A stretch of DNA of 64,000 bases, taken from contig CALSOR010000002.1 in the NCBI GenBank assembly GCA_943788025.1, positions 1,178,001-1,242,000 on the forward strand, read 5' to 3'. Origin of the DNA: JABAAE01 sp905480545 (GTDB lineage Bacteria > Planctomycetota > Planctomycetia > Pirellulales > Pirellulaceae). The notes beneath the pieces are model-generated. The model saw only the letters and a program-made list of their open reading frames with translations. It was not told the DNA's origin and did no database searches. The position numbers and the translations under genes are program-made. This document shows, one piece after another, positions 1 through 8,610 of this stretch. Position 1 is the stretch's first letter; each line of letters begins with the position of its first letter.

Positions 1-52
1 TGATGGCCACGGGGCAGGCATCAGCATCGACCCAAATTTTCGGTCGTTGCAA
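1..52 (-). CDS. YaiI/YqxD family (DUF188) protein, N-terminus only
   Basis: The minus strand at the left edge reads KIWVDADACPVAI from about position 40 downward. This closely matches the opening strand and Asp-rich active-site motif of the YaiI/YqxD (UPF0178, DUF188) family, a PIN-like fold of uncertain function. No ATG lies between the conserved start and the in-frame stop upstream near 140. A TTG at 50-52 is the closest plausible start and another TTG lies at 98-100, so the exact start is uncertain. Only about 17 codons are inside the window. The motif is seen directly; the family assignment rests on this short but distinctive match. Confidence 0.6.
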   Translation of the reverse strand, partial: MQRPKIWVDADACPVAI

Positions 53-163
53 AGATGGATCAATTGGATCGTTAGATTTGAGATTGGGTTCTTGTGACAA
101 GTCGATTTTTTGCTGCGGTAGCTTCAGTGTGTTGTCAAACCTTTATAAGAGGTTCGTTTAGGT

Positions 164-1087
164 TCATGCAACCGCTTTCGGCGGATGCCTAGATGAAGAT
201 GTGATTCTGAAAACCAATTCGCACTCGAACTTGATTGTTCCGTGATGATTGTTCATCGTCCGGTAGGAAATCAAAAGTCGTAGTCTCGTCCGCGATAGGC
301 CTAGCGTTTGAGGTTTTTGAGGATGGCTTCGGCGACTTGTTTTGCCCAAATACTCAGAACCTTTTTTTGTGAAATGAACATTCACAGGAATCTGGATTTC
401 TCTCATCTTCGGTTCGGCAAAAGCAAATAAGTCATTGACTTCGATATCATTCTTTTTCATGATTTTTTTTGCGATTTCGTTATATCGTTCTGGGTCGTTA
501 ACGTCTCGGTGCGGTTTAACACCACCGGCGGGAACGGGCGTCGTTGTCGCGAAAATGAGCTTCGCTTTGGTTGCCAAGAGCTTGGTTACGATTTGAGATA
601 ACTGCTTTTCATAGAGCTCCGGATTCGATTGATGAGGATCATCCGGGTTGTTAGAGTTCTTTTTTGTTTTGGCATTCACTCGTTTCAAGTCGTGCAGTCC
701 GAAATTGAAATGGATCACGTTCCATTTTCCCCCTTCAGCGGCCAGCCAGCGATCGATTTGCTTGACTCCGTTCACCGTGCCGGCGCAATTTTCAGGTTTC
801 CCTTTGGCGTTGGTCGGCCGAAAGACATTCGCGTTTTCTCTTAGGAGTTGTTTGACGTGTGATGTATACCCAATCGAAATCGAATCGCCAAGGATCAGCA
901 CATTGGGAAGTCCGTTTTCAGTTCTTTCATCGGCTGCTTTCGGTTTTGCAGCATCCTGCGCTGCGGCGAAGCTTCCAATCGCCATGATGATGGCAGTTAA
1001 AAAAATTCTGAGAAAACGGCTATTGACGGATCGATTTAAATTCACGGAAGCACTTAAAAAAAGAACAAATTGACACGGATTGGTCAC
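164..1087 (-). CDS. SGNH/GDSL hydrolase with frameshifted C-terminus
   Basis: A secreted SGNH-fold esterase/lipase-like protein. After an N-terminal hydrophobic segment ending near FAAAQ come block I (VLILGDSISIGY, catalytic Ser), the GLHDLKR segment (block III position) and VNVHFTKKGSEYLG, which supplies the C-terminal catalytic His. The substrate is unknown. After GSEYLGK the frame runs into low-complexity sequence and stops at 164. Reading one base shorter at the A4 run (plus 340-343) instead gives GKQVAEAILKNLKR and a stop at 301, the usual end for this family. The open frame therefore carries a one-base insertion and about 45 foreign residues. The start may be the ATG at 1087 or an internal GTG nearer the signal peptide. 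It is divergent from the peptidase at 1441. Confidence 0.8.
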   Translation of the reverse strand: MTNPCQFVLFLSASVNLNRSVNSRFLRIFLTAIIMAIGSFAAAQDAAKPKAADERTENGLPNVLILGDSISIGYTSHVKQLLRENANVFRPTNAKGKPENCAGTVNGVKQIDRWLAAEGGKWNVIHFNFGLHDLKRVNAKTKKNSNNPDDPHQSNPELYEKQLSQIVTKLLATKAKLIFATTTPVPAGGVKPHRDVNDPERYNEIAKKIMKKNDIEVNDLFAFAEPKMREIQIPVNVHFTKKGSEYLGKTSRRSHPQKPQTLGLSRTRLRLLISYRTMNNHHGTIKFECELVFRITSSSRHPPKAVA

Positions 1088-1440
1088 CTAAACACACTCA
1101 GCGGATTCTTCACCCGACCGAAGCATTTTCATAAAAATTTAGGGCCAAGACGAAAACTCTTCTCAAACTCGAAAAAAACGCAAATTCGTAGAGGTGAATT
1201 TGAATTGTCGGTGTCGAGTCTGGTCTCAAGTGTTGAACAACACTTCAATGCGAACCCAATTGCTCAGTTAGTAAAGGTGTTACTTCTGCGATAGCAATTG
1301 GATTGTGCGAATTGACAGGCCGGTTGGCCAAATAGACAAGAGCTGCGTAGTTGTCGTTTTGACCGTCTGACGCAACAATGTCAGACATCAAAATAACCGA
1401 ATTTGCATCGTATTTCTATCTTTTCATAAAAGGGTAATCA
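1088..1440. other. Intergenic spacer between divergent genes
   Basis: A 353-nt spacer between the divergently transcribed SGNH hydrolase and M28 peptidase genes. It must hold the promoters of both. No convincing -10/-35 pair, RNA gene or conserved small ORF was recognised, and short open frames here have no recognisable coding character. Confidence 0.4.
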
Positions 1441-3342
1441 ATGAACTGCACAAAGGGATTGAAAATCAAGGGATTTAAAATCGCCTTTGCGATGATCGGC
1501 TCATTCAGCCTGGCCTTGATGGTCACCACGTCAGTCGCAACGGCAATCCAATCCCCCGCACTCGATTTGTCGCGAGCGGCAACCGTCAAACGCATTGGTG
1601 ATGAGGTCAAGTTTTTGGCATCGGACGAGCTGGAAGGGCGTGGCGTCAACACCAAAGGAATCGAGGTCACCGCGAATTACATCCGAGACGAATTCAAAAA
1701 ATTTGGATTGAAAAGTGGCGTGGATGATGGATCCTATTTTCAACCCTTTGAGATTACCCTTCGAAACATAATCGAAGCTAAAAACGCAACGTTTACGATT
1801 AAGAATGCTGATGTAGAAACGAAGTTGAAATTGGCAACAGATTTTCAGCCACAAAGTTGCGGTGGCGACGCCAAAGTCTCGGGCGACTTGGTTTTCGTTG
1901 GCTACGGAATTGATTCTGCCGATCTCGGCTATCAAGAGTACGAAGGCGTTGACGTTAAAGGCAAGATCGTTGTCGTCATTCGTCGGGAGCCGCAACAATC
2001 GGACGGTGAAAGTAAATTCGATGGAACGAATCCTTCCTCCCATGCACTGATTCGAAGCAAGATCAAAGCGGCCAAAGAAAAAGGCGCTGTTGGAATTCTT
2101 TTTGTCAACGATTCGGTCTCTGCTGCAACTGAGGATCGCCTCAAAGCACCGCACGTATTTTCAAAAACCGCGGACGTTTTGCCAATGGCTTTCGTGAAGC
2201 GGAAATTCGTCAATGATATTCTCGCCAAGTCACCATTGAAATCGGGTGATCAGGTTTTTAAATCCCTTAAGGAATTTGAAGAATCCGTCGACAAGTCTTT
2301 GAAGCCTGCTTCTCAGCCACTGACTGGTTACGCCGCAACGTACGAAGCCAGTTTCAGTGTTCCAACGGTCACCACGTCGAATGTTGTTGGTGTCATTGAA
2401 GGTGAAGGCCCGAATGCTGATGAAACGATTGTGATCGGTGGGCACTATGACCACTTAGGGTTTGGTTACTACGGTTCACGTGCACCGGCAAACCAACAAG
2501 GCGAAATTCACAACGGGGCGGATGACAATGCAACCGGGACAATTGCGATTGTTGAACTGGCGCGTCGATACGCATTGTACAAAGAGAAACCAAAACGCCG
2601 TTTGGTCTTTATCGCATTCAGCGGTGAAGAACGTGGTTTACTGGGAAGTTATTACTATTGTCGCCAGCCACTTTTTCCTCTTGAAAAAACGGTAGCCATG
2701 GTCAATTACGACATGATTGGTCAGATGAAAAATAACAACCTGACCATCTTTGGTGGTAACTCAGGTGTTGGAATGCCGGAGATATTGCGGCAGTCGAAAG
2801 CAGGCTCGGAGTTAACCCTGAATATCGTTCCGGGTGGATTTGCGGGTAGTGATCACCTTCCGTTCAATCAAAAGAAAATCCCCAATATGTTTTTGCATAC
2901 CGGTACCGGCAGCGGATTTTATCACACGCCAGACGATGATTTTGAGACGATTAATGTCGAGGGCATGGCTGACGTGATCGATTACAGTGAGAAAATGATT
3001 ATCGCTTTAGCCAATACTAAAGAGCCCATGGCTTACAACAGTGGCGGCACGCGGCGAGCACGACGTGGAACAGGATACCTGGGCGTTCAATCCGATCCAG
3101 ATGCAGGAGTCGACGGAGCTTTTATCGCAAAAGTTGTTGAGGGTTCACCCGCGGATAAGGCAGGTTTCAAAGTCGGTGATGTGATCACAAAAGTTGTCGA
3201 TAAAAAAATCAGTAGTGCACCCGAATTGCCAAGGGCTCTGGGAACCTACCGCACCGGCCAAAAAGTTAACTTTACGGTGATTCGTGATAAAAAAGAAATG
3301 ATCATTCAGGTTCCGCTTGGAGAACGTCCCAGCGCTCAGTAA
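1441..3342 (+). CDS. Exported M28 family zinc aminopeptidase with PA and PDZ domains
   Basis: An exported metallopeptidase, 633 aa. A hydrophobic N-terminal segment (about residues 14-35) suggests a signal peptide or anchor. A PA (protease-associated) domain occupies roughly residues 130-260. The M28 catalytic domain carries the zinc-binding set in order: GGHYDHLGFG (His, ~334), NGADDNATG (bridging Asp, ~359), GEERGLLGS (catalytic and ligand Glu, ~393), NYDMIG (Asp) and GSDHLPF (His). A C-terminal PDZ domain starts near GYLGVQ (~535) and runs to the end. This layout is common in planctomycetes and fits extracytoplasmic peptide degradation. The stop codon lies inside a tandem repeat that continues downstream. 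All ligands are present, so it should be active. Confidence 0.92.
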   Translation: MNCTKGLKIKGFKIAFAMIGSFSLALMVTTSVATAIQSPALDLSRAATVKRIGDEVKFLASDELEGRGVNTKGIEVTANYIRDEFKKFGLKSGVDDGSYFQPFEITLRNIIEAKNATFTIKNADVETKLKLATDFQPQSCGGDAKVSGDLVFVGYGIDSADLGYQEYEGVDVKGKIVVVIRREPQQSDGESKFDGTNPSSHALIRSKIKAAKEKGAVGILFVNDSVSAATEDRLKAPHVFSKTADVLPMAFVKRKFVNDILAKSPLKSGDQVFKSLKEFEESVDKSLKPASQPLTGYAATYEASFSVPTVTTSNVVGVIEGEGPNADETIVIGGHYDHLGFGYYGSRAPANQQGEIHNGADDNATGTIAIVELARRYALYKEKPKRRLVFIAFSGEERGLLGSYYYCRQPLFPLEKTVAMVNYDMIGQMKNNNLTIFGGNSGVGMPEILRQSKAGSELTLNIVPGGFAGSDHLPFNQKKIPNMFLHTGTGSGFYHTPDDDFETINVEGMADVIDYSEKMIIALANTKEPMAYNSGGTRRARRGTGYLGVQSDPDAGVDGAFIAKVVEGSPADKAGFKVGDVITKVVDKKISSAPELPRALGTYRTGQKVNFTVIRDKKEMIIQVPLGERPSAQ

Positions 3343-3450
3343 TCCAGCGCTCAGTAATCCAGCAGCTCAGTAATCCAGCAGCTCAGTAATCCAGCAGCTC
3401 GTAAGTCAGCAGCTCGTAATTCAGCAGCTCGTAATTCAGCAGCTCGTGAA
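3331..3450. repeat. Tandem 15-16 bp repeat overlapping a stop codon
   Basis: About eight imperfect head-to-tail copies of AGC(A/G)GCTC(A)GTAATCC. The first copy encodes the last residues and TAA of the M28 peptidase; the rest extend about 110 nt into the 3' untranslated region. Early copies read AGCGCTCAGTAATCC, middle ones gain an A (16 bp), and late ones lose it and become AGCAGCTCGTAATTC. The order of variants suggests stepwise slippage expansion. Confidence 0.85.
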
Positions 3451-3475
3451 CTTCTGATTCCATCAACACCCGAAA

Positions 3476-3506
3476 ACCCGCGAACCCTCGCGGGTTTTTT
3501 TCGTTC
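3476..3506 (+). terminator. Rho-independent terminator of the M28 peptidase gene
   Basis: A hairpin with stem AACCCGCGA / TCGCGGGTT and a short ACCC loop is followed immediately by a run of T. It lies about 135 nt downstream of the peptidase stop, just after the tandem repeat. Confidence 0.85.
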
Positions 3507-3688
3507 CAGCCCTCCGAATCTTCACTGGATCTTCTCAAAAACACCCTAAGGTATCATTTGGGTGAAAACAGTAATTGCGTAAGACAAACACTCAATCGGA
3601 ACAGTGGTCGGTATCACAATCGTTTGCGGTGATGCTGGCCGGTTGTCGTTGTTACTGATGGAAACTAAAGGTTGAGGCGTATTGCGGC

Positions 3689-4066
3689 GTGAAAACGAAA
3701 GTTGAAGAGAAAAGTGAATCTATGAAATGTGTTTTCAATTTGGTCGAAAATAACCTTGCGACGATCACGTTGTACAACGATGAAGCGACGATGCCGAGCA
3801 CTTCTGCGGAAATTGAAAGCATGATCGGGGATTCCGTTTTCGAGCGATCGTTGATTTTCGATTGCAGTAATATTCAATACATCTGCTCAGAAGAGATTGG
3901 CTGGTTGCTGCAATGTCACCGCAGCGTAAGTAAGAATGGTGGTTCCTTGGTTTTGCATTCCGTTTCTGGATTTGCAATCGAAACTTTACGACTTATGAAA
4001 CTGGATTCGGTTTTGGCGATTGTTGGTAGTGCTGGCGATGCGGTTTCGGCCGTTGCAGATCGCTAA
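3689..4066 (+). CDS. STAS-domain protein (anti-anti-sigma-factor-like)
   Basis: A small single-domain STAS protein. The beta strand FDCSNIQYICSEEIGWLL corresponds to the segment that, in SpoIIAA/RsbV-type proteins, carries the phosphorylatable Ser/Thr before the alpha-2 helix. A Ser follows the Cys here (CSEEIGWLL). The later GGSLVLHSVSGFAIETLRL is the usual third strand and helix. Known family members bind anti-sigma kinases or act as scaffolds; the partner here is unknown and no anti-sigma kinase is adjacent. Start: a GTG at 3689 gives the longest form; the ATG at 3722 (MKCVF) also leaves the whole domain intact. The downstream neighbour is the secretion-type ATPase. Confidence 0.75.
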   Translation: MKTKVEEKSESMKCVFNLVENNLATITLYNDEATMPSTSAEIESMIGDSVFERSLIFDCSNIQYICSEEIGWLLQCHRSVSKNGGSLVLHSVSGFAIETLRLMKLDSVLAIVGSAGDAVSAVADR

Positions 4067-4098
4067 AAGCGTTCCACGGAGTTCATGGTGCAAAAGCA

Positions 4099-4197
4099 AT
4101 GGTCGACGGTTGCTGTCAGAAGTGGATGGCATTGCAACAGAACTGGCTCAAACCTTCGTTGATCGATCCGGAAACCAGAGAGGAATTTGAAGCATGA
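4099..4197 (+). CDS. Possible 32-aa coupling ORF
   Basis: A 32-codon frame (ATG at 4099) ends in TGA overlapping the ATG of the downstream ATPase in an ATGA arrangement. The C-terminal part, LIDPETREEFEA, has a protein-like composition. The frame also runs open upstream into the end of the STAS gene, so it could be chance. If translated it would couple translation to the ATPase. No family is recognised. Confidence 0.2.
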   Translation: MVDGCCQKWMALQQNWLKPSLIDPETREEFEA

Positions 4198-5453
4198 ACA
4201 CTTTCGATCGCAAGGCACTGGGTGAGCAATCGGCTGCATCGACTGAAGAGCAGTTCGGGCTTCAACCAAGTGAGGTGTTTGAGCTTCCGCCTGACCAGAT
4301 ATTTCATCGTTTGTTGGTGAATGCCCAGTGTTTGAACTCGACCGACTTGTTTGTTCTTGCAAAGGAGCATCATTATCAAATTTCTGTTCGTCGAATGGGG
4401 GCGATGGAGCAACTGCTTGCTGTCCCCAATGACATGGGGACTTTGCTCGTTAATTACGTCCGCGCTCAAAGCGGTATGGACATTTCGAAAAAGCAGGAGC
4501 CGGCCGACGGTCGGTGGCTATACGAGCACGAGGGGGCTAGTTTTGACCTGCGGGTCAATTCGGTCGGCACGTTGTGGGGCGAGGACGTTGCTATCCGTTT
4601 ATCACCGAAGCAGTCCGATACAAAGAAATTAGATGAACTTGGTTTCGTTGGAAATCAGAAAGCCACGATTTCTCACATGGTCGGCAGTAGCAGCGGATTG
4701 GTTTTGGTTGCCGGTCCCACCGGTTCAGGGAAAACCACGACGCTTTACGCGTTATTGGATTTGCTCAATGATGGCACTAGAAAAATTAATACTTTGGAGG
4801 ATCCAATTGAGTACTCGGTTCCGGGCCTTTGCCAAACCGAGATCAATGAGAAGCGAGCGCTTACCTTTTCAATGTTGTTGCGTGGAATCCTTCGCCAAAG
4901 CCCGGATGTGATTATGATCGGTGAGATTCGCGATGAAGAAACCGCCGGAATTGCTGTTCGTGCCGCCAATAGCGGGCACCTTGTGCTATCGACCGTTCAT
5001 TCGCCAACGGCCGTGACGGCCATTTTGAGTATGAAGGCAATGAAGGTGAATCCAGTGTTTTTGGCGAGTAGCATAATCGGCGTCGTGTCACAGCGTTTAA
5101 TTCGATTGCTTTCTGAGGAATCTAAAATCAAATTTGAGGCCAACGAAGCTCTCGCGGCATTCGACAACGTTTCAGCCTATTTAGGCGAAGAGGAGGGCCT
5201 TGCGTTGTATGGTCCCAACAAAAAGGACGAAAAATCCCAGGGTGGATACAGCCACCTTTCTGGATTATTTGAAGTGCTTTCCATCGGTCGCCAAATGAAA
5301 AAGGCCATTGCGGCCGGGGCAAGCGAAGATGAGTTAACGAGACTCGCCAAAGACGATGGTATGCTGAGCTTTCAAGATGCTGGTCTGATCAAGGTTGCCA
5401 AAGGGACTACGAGCCTTGAAGAAGTCATGCGCGTCTTACCCCAATTTGATTGA
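4194..5453 (+). CDS. GspE/PilB-family secretion or pilus assembly ATPase (short form)
   Basis: A cytoplasmic hexameric ATPase of the type II secretion/type IV pilus family, 419 aa. Walker A is GPTGSGKTTT (~173-182), followed by the Asp box around EDPIEY, Walker B IMIGEIRDEETA (~240) and the His box STVHSPTA. An N-terminal domain of about 150 residues precedes the core, but the longer N1 region and the zinc-binding four-cysteine motif of typical GspE are absent. It is closer in size to PilT or to stand-alone planctomycete homologues. No pilin, inner-membrane platform or secretin gene is adjacent, so assignment to a particular machine is not possible from this window. It follows the STAS gene by 127 nt. 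Confidence 0.85.
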   Translation: MNTFDRKALGEQSAASTEEQFGLQPSEVFELPPDQIFHRLLVNAQCLNSTDLFVLAKEHHYQISVRRMGAMEQLLAVPNDMGTLLVNYVRAQSGMDISKKQEPADGRWLYEHEGASFDLRVNSVGTLWGEDVAIRLSPKQSDTKKLDELGFVGNQKATISHMVGSSSGLVLVAGPTGSGKTTTLYALLDLLNDGTRKINTLEDPIEYSVPGLCQTEINEKRALTFSMLLRGILRQSPDVIMIGEIRDEETAGIAVRAANSGHLVLSTVHSPTAVTAILSMKAMKVNPVFLASSIIGVVSQRLIRLLSEESKIKFEANEALAAFDNVSAYLGEEEGLALYGPNKKDEKSQGGYSHLSGLFEVLSIGRQMKKAIAAGASEDELTRLAKDDGMLSFQDAGLIKVAKGTTSLEEVMRVLPQFD

Positions 5454-5471
5454 TCGGCTTTTGTCGACTTT

Positions 5472-6239
5472 TTAGCCGCGTCCCACGAACGGCATTTTCG
5501 TTGCCATCACGGTCATGAAAAGTACATTGGCTTCCAGCGGCATGTTGGCCATATGAACGACCGCAGTTGCGACATGATTCACGTCCATTAATGGTTCAAT
5601 CTGCGTTTCACCGTTGGCTTGAAGGGCACCGACATTATGCACGGCAGCCATCTCGGTGGCGGCGTTTCCGATGTCAATTTGACAACATGCGATGTTGTGT
5701 GGGCGCCCATCGAGAGCCATCGCTTTCGTCAAGCCAGTGATGCCATGTTTGCTTGCGGTGTATGGTGCGGCTTTTGGGCGAGGTGTCGTCGCGGCAAGTG
5801 AGCCGTTGTTGATGATTCGACCGCCTTTGGGTTCCTGTTTTTTCATCAAACGAAATGCGGCTTTGCTACACAGAAACGGCCCGGTCAAATTTGCGTTGAT
5901 GACTGTTTGCCACTGCTCAACAGACAGGTCTTCAAAGGCAACGTCGGGTGCAGCGACGCCCGCATTGTTAAAGAGTACGTCCAGTCGACCAAACTTCGAG
6001 TTGATTGTGGCAAAAAGCTGATCGACCGAATCGGAATCGGTGACGTCGCAGCAAATGGCAAGCGAATTTTCAGTCGATTCGGTTCGCTGTCTCGCCTCGC
6101 AAATAGCCGCATCCAATACCTCTTTCCGCCGACCAGAGAAGATCACCTGAAATCCCGCATCCAGCAACGCCAACGCAGTCGCTTTTCCGATTCCAGTCCC
6201 AGCTCCGGTGACCAACGCAATTTTTTTCTCAGAGTTCAT
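5472..6239 (-). CDS. SDR family NAD(P)-dependent oxidoreductase
   Basis: A classical short-chain dehydrogenase/reductase, 255 aa, the usual length. The nucleotide-binding motif TGAGTGIG is at residues 11-18 and NNAG at 91-94. The catalytic set is Ser147 (NGSLAA) with Tyr160 and Lys164 in YTASK. The SGRR that follows beta-2 hints at NADPH preference. Substrate unknown. It is convergent with the upstream ATPase gene (18-nt gap) and no neighbour indicates a pathway. Confidence 0.92.
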   Translation of the reverse strand: MNSEKKIALVTGAGTGIGKATALALLDAGFQVIFSGRRKEVLDAAICEARQRTESTENSLAICCDVTDSDSVDQLFATINSKFGRLDVLFNNAGVAAPDVAFEDLSVEQWQTVINANLTGPFLCSKAAFRLMKKQEPKGGRIINNGSLAATTPRPKAAPYTASKHGITGLTKAMALDGRPHNIACCQIDIGNAATEMAAVHNVGALQANGETQIEPLMDVNHVATAVVHMANMPLEANVLFMTVMATKMPFVGRG

Positions 6240-6997
6240 TCACGGTTCCATCAAAATAAAGCCAACATCAATAACATGTTCCCTAATGTACCCCAGTTGA
6301 ATCGGTGAAGTTAGAAGTCGATTGATAGTGGACTTTTCCAAACCCGCAGAAACCCAATTCAAATGAGACTATTTGAGGAAAGAAAACAACGCAAGAATCG
6401 ACGAAGATTTTGACCCACTCGGTCACCTGCAGGGCTCACATGCTGACCATGTCGGCTAGAACCCTTGCATTCGAACTCTCCGTATTTGCAATTGACAACC
6501 AGAAGCGTTTGTCGAAAAAAAATGGACACGTATCAAGGGAATCCATGACGGAGTTTTTGGCGTGATTTCAACGTCCGTCGAGAGTGAGGAGTAATGGGAA
6601 GTTATTGCGTTTGTCGAGAAGTCGTTGTCAGATGCGTTCTACACAGGGAGGCCTTCAGCGGAAGCCAGGAAAGACTTCAAGCTTCCCAGGTCGATGCAAG
6701 ATTGGATGCTCGGGTCGCCAGCCATTGCTCAGCGATGGCGCGATGCCTATTGTGTCGTCAATTGAAAAAGCATCTGTCCAACGCGAAGTCGTTTTAGGAC
6801 GAGCCGTTTTTGGATCGTCTTGTCTTGTCGTATCGAATGAATCGAATTCATCGAATGAACCGAATGAATCGCTTCCCACCGGAACACTATCACTTTGTTG
6901 ACCAAGTGACGATCAATAAAAAATCTCCATGGAAGGATGATTTTATTGGTCTAAGGAAAACAGGCCGTTTCAAACTTGATCTTCCAAGGGGATTATC
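6240..6997. other. Long spacer with possible gene remnant and short repeats
   Basis: A 758-nt spacer without a convincing gene. From 6595 to 6765 one plus-strand frame is open and protein-like (it includes AFVEKSLSDAFYTGRPSAEA and IAQRWRDAY) but lacks a start and is preceded directly by TAA, so it may be a decayed gene. At 6832-6872 there are imperfect copies of ATCGAATGAA. Other short frames here are mutually overlapping and look non-coding. Confidence 0.35.
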
Positions 6998-7339
6998 GTG
7001 ACGAAGCGAATCGTTCGTGTAGTGACTCGTGAAGTCGATGGCTCAGTTCGGACCCGCGACTACGAGAATGTGGAAACAATTCAGGAATCGCATGAACAAA
7101 TCGGCATCGATGATTGCAGTACCGATTTGGCTCTTCGTGGTTGGCCGATTTTCCGTGGCTTGATCGGCCCAATGCCCGATGGAAAAGGTGTTGCTCGATA
7201 CGAGTCGCCAGATGTCTTTGAAGCGGTTACCAAAGAATGGGCCAACGCCAAGGCGACACGCCGCCGCCGCCGAACCAAAGAGCAGATCCTTGCGGCACAA
7301 AGAGAAGAAGCTGAAAATGCTGCCAACGCCGAAGCCTAA
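6998..7339 (+). CDS. Conserved-looking hypothetical protein, 113 aa
   Basis: A small soluble protein of unknown function. The GTG at 6998 follows a good AAGGGG purine stretch (about 6986-6991), which supports this start. The N-terminal half is mixed alpha/beta (KRIVRVVTREVDGSV), followed by a WPIFRGLIGPMPDG segment. The C-terminus is a basic ATRRRRRTKEQ stretch and an alanine/glutamate-rich helix. The basic tail could bind nucleic acid; that is inference only. It lies upstream of a strong terminator-like palindrome and the dCTP deaminase gene. Confidence 0.6.
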   Translation: MTKRIVRVVTREVDGSVRTRDYENVETIQESHEQIGIDDCSTDLALRGWPIFRGLIGPMPDGKGVARYESPDVFEAVTKEWANAKATRRRRRTKEQILAAQREEAENAANAEA

Positions 7340-7448
7340 TCTTACCAAGGCTATCGATCTACTCCGGCGTTTCTCAGCGGCTTAGATTCACTCGCTGGCG
7401 ATTCCAGCTGGAATGGTTGTAGAACCAGTCTCTTCGCCAAGGCTCGCC

Positions 7449-7494
7449 AGCGGCACGGAATCAATTGCACGCGTGTAATTGATTCCGTGCCGCT
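7449..7494. terminator. Long near-perfect palindrome, probable terminator
   Basis: Two 22-nt arms (7449-7470 and 7473-7494) pair throughout except for one G-U wobble, with a 2-nt GC centre, followed by TTGTTTT. It lies about 110 nt after the 113-aa gene and 75 nt before the dCTP deaminase start. It fits an intrinsic terminator, although the stem is much longer than usual and a mobile palindrome is also possible. Confidence 0.7.
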
Positions 7495-7568
7495 TTGTTT
7501 TAAACTTGGTGGTTACTTTTCAATCGGTAATTTCACACCAAGGGGCCGTAGCAATTAACGGCCAGCAC

Positions 7569-8090
7569 ATGATTCTTTCCGGAAACGAAATCAAAAAGCA
7601 TTTGGGTCAGAAAATTTCAATCGATCCATTTACCGAAAGTCGACTAAATCCAAACAGCTATAACCTGACGCTGCATGAAGATTTGATGGTCTATTCGGAA
7701 GAAACGCTCGACATGAAGAAAGCCAATTCTGTCGAACGGATGAAAATTCCAGAGGAAGGTATCGTTCTTGAACCGCATCGATTGTATCTTGCTCGCACGG
7801 TTGAAAAGACCGAGACTCATGAACTGGTTCCAATGATCGAAGGCCGGTCATCAATTGGACGGCTCGGTCTGTTTGTTCATGTGACTGCCGGGTTTGGTGA
7901 TGTTGGTTTCTGCGGTTACTGGACGCTGGAAATGTTTGCGGTGCAGCCGATCCGAATTTACGCCGGCGTAGAGATCTGCCAGATTTTTTATCATGAAATC
8001 GCCGGCGACGAGATCTTTGAATACAAAAGCGGCAAATACCAGAACAACAACGATATTCAACCAAGCATGTTGTTTAAGGAGCTTTCGTGA
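7569..8090 (+). CDS. dcd: dCTP deaminase
   Basis: Converts dCTP to dUTP and ammonia for dTMP synthesis; a cytoplasmic homotrimer in the known family. From the ATG at 7569 the product is 173 aa and begins MILSGNEIKKHL, as expected. Conserved motifs are EGRSSIGRLGL (~91-101, including the Arg of the active site) and GFGDVGFCGYWTLE (~108-121, whose Glu121 corresponds to the catalytic Glu). The C-terminal GKYQNNNDIQPS segment is the lid region. An upstream extension to 7479 would run through the palindrome arm and is not expected in the family, so it was not used. Whether the enzyme is mono- or bifunctional (dUTP-forming plus dUTPase) cannot be settled by eye. Confidence 0.92.
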   Translation: MILSGNEIKKHLGQKISIDPFTESRLNPNSYNLTLHEDLMVYSEETLDMKKANSVERMKIPEEGIVLEPHRLYLARTVEKTETHELVPMIEGRSSIGRLGLFVHVTAGFGDVGFCGYWTLEMFAVQPIRIYAGVEICQIFYHEIAGDEIFEYKSGKYQNNNDIQPSMLFKELS

Positions 8091-8610
8091 TTCGGATTGA
8101 CGTGGCATCGAACCACTTCAGATTTGAATGAAGGGTACCGTTTCGATTGTTTTCAACCCGTTTGCTGGCGGAACCCTTCCTCTCGTCCGATGTTATAGAT
8201 TCAGGTTTTTACGGAATTTGTTTCAAAGTGATCAGAGGGGCTACTGCATTTTTCGATGTGTATCGTCAAGAAAATCCTAACGTTGGGCCTTTACAAGACA
8301 AAGATTCCAGAATTTGATGGCCTCACAAATAACGCAAAATAGCAAATGCGGCAAACCGTTTTGAAGAACCGAGAGCTTAGACTTTCAAATCGGCTGCCTT
8401 CAGTTTTTGCTTGGATTCTTTTGCTTTTCCGACATTCACAATGTCTTCGTCGAGTCAAACCTCGGCGGTCCGGATGATGTGTTAAAAGTGGAATTCAGCG
8501 CCATCGACACTGCCAACCCTGAAACAAATGCGATTTGATTTTTCGAGTTTATAAGCAAGAGCAGGCTAGTTTCGAAATCTTTTTCAGACCGAACCCTTAA
8601 TCGAAACAAT
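8091..8610. other. Intergenic spacer, no gene recognised
   Basis: A 520-nt spacer between the convergent dCTP deaminase and chorismate-lyase-like genes. On the minus strand near 8385-8450 a short frame ends in KAKESKQKLKAADLKV, which looks protein-like, but it has no start and is interrupted upstream. No terminator hairpin or RNA was recognised. Confidence 0.35.

Noticed and set aside
3331..3450. Possible CRISPR-like array
   Set aside because: Units are directly adjacent with no spacers, and no cas genes are present; it is a simple tandem repeat.
7479..7568. Upstream extension of the dCTP deaminase
   Set aside because: It begins inside the palindrome arm and adds residues not found in the family, whose conserved start is MILS at 7569.
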